Below are positions 56,485-64,000 of a stretch of 64,000 nucleotides of DNA, piece by piece. The stretch's first letter is position 1, and every line of letters starts with the position of its first letter. The notes beneath the pieces are model-generated. The model was not told the origin of the DNA and ran no database searches. It saw nothing but the letters and a program-made list of their open reading frames with translations. The position numbers and the translations under genes are program-made. The DNA comes from Gautieria morchelliformis (lineage: Eukaryota > Basidiomycota > Agaricomycetes > Gomphales > Gomphaceae): NCBI GenBank assembly GCA_015179125.1, contig WHVA01000154.1, positions 1-64,000 on the forward strand, in the 5' to 3' direction.

Positions 56485-58284
56485 ATAAGGATCAGGCGCG
56501 AGCATTTGCAGGGATACAGGCGAGATAATTATAACTAATTCAATGTGTGATGGAATGGAACAGATAACTAAGGGGATAAGGTCATGGGTTAAGCTCAGGG
56601 TCGGGAATGGAATCACAAGGCTCGGGCACAAGCATCACAAGGCTCATGTCGGCAGAAAGGTAGTACCAGTAAGTAACCAGCCAAAGGCCGGGTTCTATAG
56701 AAACAGTGTTTAAGCCTGGAACATAGCTCATTGCTGACTGCAAGTTGATGTTGTAAGCACCATATATTATCTGATTGGATTTATGTCCTGACAACGGTAA
56801 AGCTGGGACATGACTGCTATAAAAACTGATTGCAGGCCAAGCCACACATACCAACCATTGGTTACCAAGATACAAGCTGTTTCAGAACACATGAAGTCTA
56901 CAGTTGAAAATACCATTTCGTCGCCACCAACTCCTACCATCAAAAAAGAAGGCAGTTGAAGACAAGATGCTCAAGCCTGCCATGTTCTGACACATCACCC
57001 CTTGAAGCAACAAGAAGAAGCAAAAGGTTGACAGCACCATCAAAGGGGACTCTACCATCAATGAGCCTTTGATCCAGCTGGCTCCATTGACATAGAAATG
57101 CAATGTTGTGAGTCCTTGCTGTACCATTTAATATGTGATTTCAGGCACAATGATTTTGGGTGAATCCGAAGAGGAGAAGGTGTTGTAAAAACAAGTGCTG
57201 TTCTTAGACGACTTTTGTTTGGACCAAGTAGGTGATGGTAACTTGTTGCAAATGAATGGTGGTGGAAAACATAGATACAAGACTTATATACAGTACCCCT
57301 ATACCAAATCCATGTGAAAGACTGCCTCGCTATGCAATGGAGCTTGCCACCAATCACATTTCAACAGAAGGGTTAAGATGTAGCTGGTTGAGCATGAAGG
57401 TGGCAACACAGTGAAGGGGAGGTATAGCAGAGGAAATCAAGATGGCCCATGAGATGTGTTATGCCCATTTGCTGAAGAAAACTTCAGTACTGCCTAAAGG
57501 AAAATGATATCAAATGGAGAGTCATGTAGCCATAGCTTTCGACACCTAGATTCACACCTCTTTCAAAGCAGGCGCAGGAGAGCTGTAAGATGAGAAGGAG
57601 TTGTGATATTGATGCGGCTGTGATGTGCCTGAGTTGAAAGAGAGTGCAGCCATGGCAGGATATGTCTGTTACTGCTGAGCTGGTGGTAGTGGTGTTGATT
57701 GGAATGTAGGTGGAGCCAGAGCTGAAGTACTGCCAGGTTATGGGAACGATACAGGCTTTCTTGGAAGTCCTGGACCATGATGATAGCAGAATCAGAAGTG
57801 ACAAAAAAAATATAGTGAGCTGGGGAACACTGTAGGAAGAGCGGGCACTTAAAATAAATACTTTATGCACTAGTACTTAATTTCAGTAGCTTTTTTCACC
57901 CCAAAATCAGTGTCAAAAAAATTAATTTAGCTACCACTAAAATTAAGTACATTTAAACACTTAAAATAAGCTACCCAAAGCCAGCCCATATCAACAGGTA
58001 GAGGCATCAAATCACCAAACAAACCAACTGCTGCGAGCCCTGAGACAGCAAATTCACTTACTAGGTTAGCATAAGCAAATTTTAGTGAGTACAACAAAAG
58101 AACCATTCGATTGTGCATGGCGAATTGTTCATGCATCTGTAGCTCGAGAGCGCAGGGACTTGGGAGTCTCAGAGAGTAAGGGGAGTATTTACAATAGTGC
58201 AATTGATGTGTAGTGACAACGTAGCTTACTGGAGTAATATAAAATGATGAGAAAGCAAAGAGAAAAAAGAAAAAAAAAACGCAC
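56485..58284. other. 1.8 kb without recognised gene, downstream of the Tnp2 relic
   Basis: Open frames at 57058-57357 and 57484-57870 on the minus strand show no motif. At 57847-57975 there is a compact AT-rich structure: CACTTAAAATAA twice in direct orientation, and TACTTAATTTCAGTAGCT facing its approximate reverse complement. A CACTA pentamer begins at 57868. Confidence 0.4.
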
Positions 58285-61200
58285 CTATTCAAACTCGACT
58301 TCCAGTTCCATGGAAAAATCCCCACTGCGGTCAACAATTCCCCACTCATTCCCACGCTTGACTCGTCTAACTATGCATTCAACCGTACGCAAATCCACGA
58401 CAACAGGGACGGTGGTCTCCGAACATGTGGTCAGCTCGTGAGTCACATCTTTTCCACCTGTTGAACATGGCTGGATGATGGCTAAACGATATCAACGGGG
58501 CTCCTCGAGGTCAAGTGTACGTGACTGCGGCATTATGACATCGATGATGCAATGTAGCTGTCCAAAAAATATTTGCCGAACATGTGCTGGCAAATTCTGG
58601 CCATGGCAATTGTTAGCCACCATCAATGTGTACTGTAAAAATATGATGAGCCATAAAATTTTCTCCTGATTTAGAAATCATGCAGTACTCACATGGACAA
58701 ATGATGAATCACGGCTGATATGAGCCTGAGCTTCACTTATGGCACAGCTGGCTCAAATCTTGTCGCCACTGTTAGTGATATGAACTTTTCCCCATCTTGT
58801 CATAATTGAAGGTAGTTCGGTGAGGATGACATTGGCCGGGCAGTTGAACAGCTGCACGAAGTATAAAGCGATTCTTCGGCGAAGGTCTGGATCTGGCTGA
58901 AAAGCAAGGTTACGAGGTGAACAAAGGACTGTATTAGGAACTAAGAGGCCCCAATGTGTTAGCGGCATGCAAAGGGGGTGTCATATCAAAGTATGCACAT
59001 TCTGGGTAGGCATGCTCCATCGTGCTCACAGCGCCTTCTATGGCCTCCGGCGTCAGCATCTCATCAACCTGCATATATAGGACCTTGAGCTGGGAGAGCT
59101 GCACTGCACGTGTGATGTACACCAACAGTGTGGCATAAGGGTGAAGCATGAGGTCACGCGCGATCCCAGTTTGCCGCAATATTGTTCCATTGGGAATGCC
59201 CAAGTCGTCCAGGCAGGGCCACAAAGATGTATGTACCACCTGCAAGCCGTGGTTGCTTCAGAACATGAACTGAGTACAAAAATTCATAAAGAACGCACCT
59301 TTCATATTGTTGGACCCACTTTACGATAGATTTATATAGTTCTTGTAGTGCTTCCTCGGTTATGGTGAACTGAAGACATGTCTTGATGATGTCAAAAAGA
59401 TTGCAGAAATGGTGATAGTATTTGTCATTCGGGAAGCGACTGCGTAAAGGAAATGGTCCTAAATGTTGGACCCATAATGACCAGAATTCTGCTTTCTATT
59501 TGGAGTTGGTGATATCGGGCATGGCGCCAATGAAATCGGAGGGCATCATCTTGTAAGCTTCGGCGGTTTCAAGGCCTATTTGTTCCCATATATGTGGTGC
59601 TAGGTGGTATCCTGGGTCAGCAGGTTCGATGTTCTTGAAGCGGCCTGATCCTGTCCAGTGCTCTTTTAGTAATGGACAGATATTCTCAAAAAATCGGTGC
59701 ATAATGTCATGTGGAAAGGAGTCTGAAAGACTGAGCGACTTGAGGCGCAAAAGCCGAGACAATTGGTTGATTCCGTAGTGCATTCCAAGCCTGTCACGAT
59801 GAGTCGGTTCAGCAGACAAGATTTCAGTGAGATGTGTGACGTGGATGTTGTGTGTGCAGACATGCAAGTTGTTAGGGTCCCACCCATCATCCCTGCACTG
59901 TCCTGGTCGTCATGGCACCTGTAATGCAGGATAGTAGGTGGAGCTTGGTTTCTTCCCTGGCCGTTGGATCTCATTGCGTTCGCCTCAGATCAGACAGAAG
60001 CGGCATGGGCAATAGGCAGTATGCCCTCTCAAGCATAGTAGCTTGGACATAGCAGGGAGATAACCTGAAAATAAAATGAGATGCACGTGTAAATCGAAAT
60101 TCTCATTGGTTGCAGCATCATATGTGCATATGCCATGAGCAAGTTGTTGGAGTTCCTTGATCAGAGGCACTAAGAATGAGTCCAGGCACTTGGGGCCATT
60201 GGGGCCAGGGATAACCATGACTGGAAGCAGATTGTCGAATGGGATGTGAACCTCTGATGTGATGTTGTAATTTGTTAATAATACCGGCCAGGCCAAGTTA
60301 CTCTTCTTTCTTCATAAGGCTGGTCTAATAGCAAACACCTATGAATAGTTTGTGAGTATAAACTATCCTATTTAATTGATAAATACCTGAAACCTATCGG
60401 TCGACCCCCCGAGCGCAATATCACGGGGATTGGAGAAGTATTTATGGCCGAGTGTTTCACCTTGTACTTCGACATGTTGATCCAGGAGACTGTGGTAATG
60501 GGATCATCAAAGACATCGCTGTATTCCCCTGGCGTGTGAGTGTATTGACTTCTATATTTGAGCCGTTTGATCATTGAGTGGCCTTCATACCACCCCTGCA
60601 GGCAAGGGATGATTGGCAGATAAGGGAGCCTTGCAATTGGTTTGTCATTGGCATGGTAGCGAGGGTTACCACAGATTGCAATATGTGTCAGCTTGGAAGG
60701 AATCCACATATAGAAGGCAGGAATTATCACACATGTCGTAGAATTCAGGCTTGATGCCTGAAAGAAACTCAATTCGCCGGACATTAGATATTCAGTGTCG
60801 AGGTTGAGTTTGCGTCGAAAGAACATGCGCATGTTGTTATATGTAGACCAAGGGAGCCCTGAACACGACATGCACAGGGCAAATGTGCAGATGTTATCTA
60901 GGTCATCATCAGTTAACAGATCTCCACCTGTGGTTGAAGGAAGGTTGGTAGGTACATAATTTGTTATATAAATCGAAAATGCAGATGTATGGCATGCAAC
61001 TGTGCTCTCCACTTTTCTCCATAGCATTCTTGGAGGACACAAACGAGGTCTTTGTCGGTGATTTCATCTCCTTCCTCATCCTCAACCTCCTCAACTTCGG
61101 CCTCTTCCTCGAGTCCTTCATTCTCATTGATATTTGGGAAAAATTCCTCTTCCTCCACTAAGCTTAAGGACTTGGACAGTGCATCAGATAAAAGATTGTC

Positions 61201-61350
61201 GAGTATTGTATTGTGCATGATGACATCATTGCCACCCCCATCGTCAGCAAACTGACAGAAATCTTGATCAGGGTCCAGCTTATCGTGCCTGGTGTCGGGC
61301 ACACTGTCCGAATCTGATGATGAGAGGGCTCGTGCTTTTTTTGAAGTCAT
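58285..61350 (-). pseudogene. Tnp2-type (CACTA/En-Spm-like) transposase, decayed
   Basis: A multi-exon gene on the minus strand. The start at 61350 (MTSKKARALSSSDSDS) leads into an acidic N-terminus. Then come LLTDDDLDNICTFALCMSC, PYLPIIPCLQGWYEGHSM with YTHTPGEYSDVFDD (60400-60700), AWPVLLTNYNITSEVHIPFD and MVIPGPNGPKCLDSFLVPL (60150-60290), LCLRGHTAYCPCRFCLI, FPHDIMHRFFENICPLLKEH (59650-59720), ARDLMLHPYATLLVYI, and the C-terminus FFGQLHCIIDVIMPQSRT to ELEVEFE at 58285. These blocks are those of the large Agaricomycete Tnp2 family. Stops that replace arginine occur near 60315, 58755 and 58505, each CGA to TGA. Terminal repeats were not identified. Confidence 0.82.
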
Positions 61351-62420
61351 TTCAATGTCCGACACTTGACGAATTAGAACTCCTTCCTTCCTCCCACCAC
61401 CACAAACCACCCTCGTTGCCTTCGATACTTACCCTCGATCACCTCCAACCTGTCATACATTAGATAATGGAGCAAGCAACTAAGAAAATGCAGAGTAAGT
61501 CTCCATTTTGATGTCCTTGTGATTTCTGTTCAAACCCCCTTTTACATGTATGCTAGAGCTATTCAAATCTATGATTGCGCAGGGTCTCTATCCCAGTAGT
61601 TTATTGAAGTCTATCCCTCAATGTAAGTTGCGCTTTCATCACTCTTTGCCACGCATACTTATACTCAACTGGGACTAAGCGCTTTCTTCTGGCACAATGA
61701 GTACATACCAGGTCTTGTTAGTATTGAGAATAAAACTGAAAGTAATGTGATTCAATCTCTGAATGTGAGATGAATTGAGTGGAAATCAGAAATAGCAAGA
61801 ATATCTGCACATACAATTAAGTATATGTGTCTTATGATAAATGCTATCAAGAACTAGCTAATGCGATGTAGAGCAAATAGAGTCGGATTTCACTGCTATA
61901 ATATGGTACATGAAGCTAGCTATTTATCTGAAGATGATAGTACTTGGCAGTCATGATATTTGTGGAAGGAGAACAATGGTTAGGTGAAATGGGGAAGACG
62001 GCGCATAAGTGTTGATAGGAGCATCGACGAGTGTTGTACAGAAATGGTTGGAGTGTAAAGCATAAAGCGGACAAAGGAAACAGGTCTTAGAAGTGGATAG
62101 GGGATGTGGTCTAGCTACAGACAGGGTCAGCTCATCGCATCATGTCCCTTGATTGGGTCACGTGACTTGGGGATGTGTGGCACTTGGGTCGGGTTCGGCA
62201 TGCTTGGGTAGGGTCTATAGGGGTGTTCTGGACTGTCATGGCATATGGTGTGTACTCCTGTGATATCGGGGTGATCGGAGGTGTGGATTGGGTTGGGTCG
62301 AGTTGATATGTCTGGGTTCGGCGATCTTGGGGATAGGTTATAGTGATGCAGGTGCATTCGGTTGTATATGGACGAGTTGATTTGGGGTTGGAATCGTGTT
62401 GATATAATTACCGTGTCGAT
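61351..62420. other. Intergenic, no gene recognised
   Basis: About 1.07 kb between the Tnp2 relic and the next plus-strand gene. Open frames at 62127-62555 (minus) lack motifs. Nothing supportable. Confidence 0.45.
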
Positions 62421-63640
62421 ATGATATTTCTTTGGTATTTCCAACACCAGGAACCTGAGGAGGATGAAAGTTCTTCTGAGGAAGAACTCACTCCACCACC
62501 ATCTCACTACTCCTCGGACATCTCCTCTGCGCACACACCCAATGAGGCAACCCATGGTAACCCTGAAGCCACGGACTCAGAATCAGAGGAAGAGAATGAT
62601 AGTGACGGCCTCTTGGGTGACGAATACGAAAACAAATCCTCACATGGTCCCATCACCTCCATTTCTGATTCCCAGGACGAGGAAGAAGACATCACACCTG
62701 GTCGTGCTAAGACCACAGACAGTGGCGACATTGATGCTACCGATGTCAGCAGCGATGATAACGACACGCCAGCTAGGAAAAAGAAATGACAGGAGCTTTA
62801 TTGTGAATTTACTTGGGCTGAGCCAAGTCACAGTATCGATCCGATCCTTCCAATCCCTAAGCCCGATGGTACAGGAGGGCGTTGTCAGGGGACACCCTGT
62901 TTTCCATTTCCAGTTCCGACTCCATTTCTGACTCCAGGTCCAGTTCCGATTCCATCTCCGCCTCCGCTTTCGGAAATGATTCCGCTTCTGGGAGAACTTC
63001 CACCAGTTCTGTTCGCTTTGCCAGTTCCACTCCAATTTCTGACTTCCACTCTCGGAACAGTCAGAAATCAAGCGACTTGCGTAATAGGTGGCATCAAGGG
63101 TCAATCAAGGGTCAGGGAGGTCAGGAGGATGCAGGGTTGATGGCGGGTGCCAAGTGTTGTCCCTGGCTGCGCAGCGTAGTATAATACGGGCTCGCTGACA
63201 TTGGGGGTCCTTAGACTTTTCTCTTTGGATTTCCCCTTGTCAGTTGTGTGGTAGTGTGATCTCCACAACCATCCAGGGTTGCCCTTACAGGCGTGATTAT
63301 AGCATTAGGAAGATGATCGGCCTGGGATCCAATCACCAGGACGACGCCAACACATATAAAGATATATTGGTAATATTTTATCTCACTACTATACTTACCT
63401 TTTATAGACTAACACAGCTGTCTTGTACCCAGTGTTCTGTGCATTCTCACTGCAGCAAGAATCTTGATCTCTCCCTCCCAATGCGCAAGCCAATAAAGGC
63501 CAAAATGGTTTTGGTCATGTTATTGGAGGAGGAAAGGACAGTTTCAATCAGGACAATCTCATTTCTCATTGTTCTTATCACTCACCTTATTTTCCCATCA
63601 TTCCAAGTCGAGTCGAGGCGCAGACATGCGTGCCACTGAG
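62421..63640 (+). pseudogene. Repeat-associated hypothetical gene, interrupted by a solo LTR
   Basis: Plus-strand frame with a very acidic N-terminus (EPEEDESSSEEEL; DSESEEENDSDGLL; SDSQDEEEDITPG). It stops once at 62787 (KKK*QELYCEFTWAEPSHSI) and continues as PILPIPKPDGTGG, where the LTR at 62883-63289 begins. After the LTR the same frame resumes with RDYSIRKMIGLGSNHQDDAN, an intron of 38 nt (63370-63407) and TAVLYPVFCAFSLQQES, stop. The IPKPDGTGG...SI..MGL-type block resembles ORFs that are numerous in Agaricomycete genomes and of unknown function; that is from memory. It is decayed independently of the LTR insertion. Confidence 0.6.
62883..63289 (+). repeat. Solo Gypsy LTR, 407 bp, TSD GGCGT
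   Basis: TGTCAGGGGACACC to TTGCCCTTACA with GGCGT on both sides (62878-62882 and 63290-63294). Inverse of the LTR at 2046-2527 and about 75 bp shorter. Confidence 0.95.
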
Positions 63641-64000
63641 TTAAGAGTTCATTCATGCCTACTTTTTTTTTTTTTTTTTGAATTCCGTTTATTATACTGC
63701 CACCTTGGGGCCGTGCCCTATATAGGCAGTCTCTACCAGGAACGCGGAATAGAGTAATCAAAGTGTTTTACATGCTAGGGTATCGTAGTTACCGAAGTAA
63801 GCCAGAGATATGCTGGCACCAACATAGGATACTTCCTGTTTGTTTACAATGCCTAATCACCTTAGATACATAACAGTACCGGTCAGTTTCAGTAGGTCTT
63901 ATATGCCGTATGGAAGTCCAGGAGCCTCATAATCCTAACATTTGTCAACACCTATCAGTGGGGCGAAACATTGTAGTAATTACTGCTACAAATGTGGAGG
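63641..64000 (-). other. Possible 3' end of a retroposed sequence (poly-A, minus strand)
   Basis: A run of 17 T at 63663-63679 is preceded, when read on the minus strand, by AATAAACGGAATTC, that is, a polyadenylation-signal-like AATAAA a few bases before a poly-A tract. The body would extend right to or beyond the window edge. No coding sequence recognised in 63680-64000, and the other end is not visible. Confidence 0.4.

Noticed and set aside
57868-57872. CACTA as the terminus of the Tnp2 element
   Set aside because: A single pentamer; no matching inverted end or target duplication was found on the right side, so it is mentioned only as a possibility.
1-64000. tRNA, rRNA or other structured RNA genes
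   Set aside because: No sequence with a convincing A-box/B-box pair, cloverleaf or rRNA core was recognised by eye. A covariance-model scan would be decisive.

Overview
The window is a dense nest of transposable elements from a fungus, almost certainly a basidiomycete of the Agaricomycetes type. Evidence: short (about 40-75 nt) GT-AG introns in the few intact genes, Ty3/Gypsy, Ty1/Copia, Tad-like LINE and Tnp2-type elements with the protein styles common in mushroom-forming fungi, a relic of a Fet3-type multicopper oxidase, and no bacterial-style operons. Very little looks like active host gene content.

Layout. 1-2527: 5' part of a minus-strand Gypsy element (protease, gag, LTR); an inverted solo copy of its LTR sits at 62883-63289. 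2822-5458: decayed minus-strand Copia pol, split by a 938-bp solo LTR (TSD CTGGC). 5459-9314: Tad-like LINE remnant plus flank, repeated at 45969-50843. 9315-16382: a solo LTR (TSD GACTC) that is itself interrupted at a TA by a 5.7-kb Tc1/mariner-like transposon (10522-16214). 16454-28575: two tandem copies of a 5.5-6 kb repeat unit, each with a 183-codon intact ORF; a third, inverted partial copy is at 38300-40721 and a fourth, rearranged one at 51185-52456. 30507-31413: LINE RNase H fragment. 32807-34990: plus-strand Gypsy gag-protease. 35100-35961: Fet3 ferroxidase relic. 37868-37975: Tnp2 C-terminal relic. 40722-56484: LINE fragments riddled by one family of 1.0-1.24 kb solo LTRs (here called LTR-A). 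58285-61350: decayed Tnp2-type transposase. 62421-63640: a repeat-associated gene cut by a solo LTR.

The most interesting object is the Tc1/mariner-like element at 10522-16214. Its transposase is intact after splicing (five exons, 335 aa, DD34E), its terminal inverted repeats are about 480 bp rather than tens of bp, each carries a TATA box facing inward, and it holds a second intact multi-exon gene of about 546 codons convergent with the transposase. The two genes are separated by an 80-bp hairpin, a 9-bp minisatellite, a 235-bp direct repeat and a 55-bp tandem repeat. Most other coding sequences carry stops explained by C-to-T or G-to-A changes, so the intactness of this element stands out.
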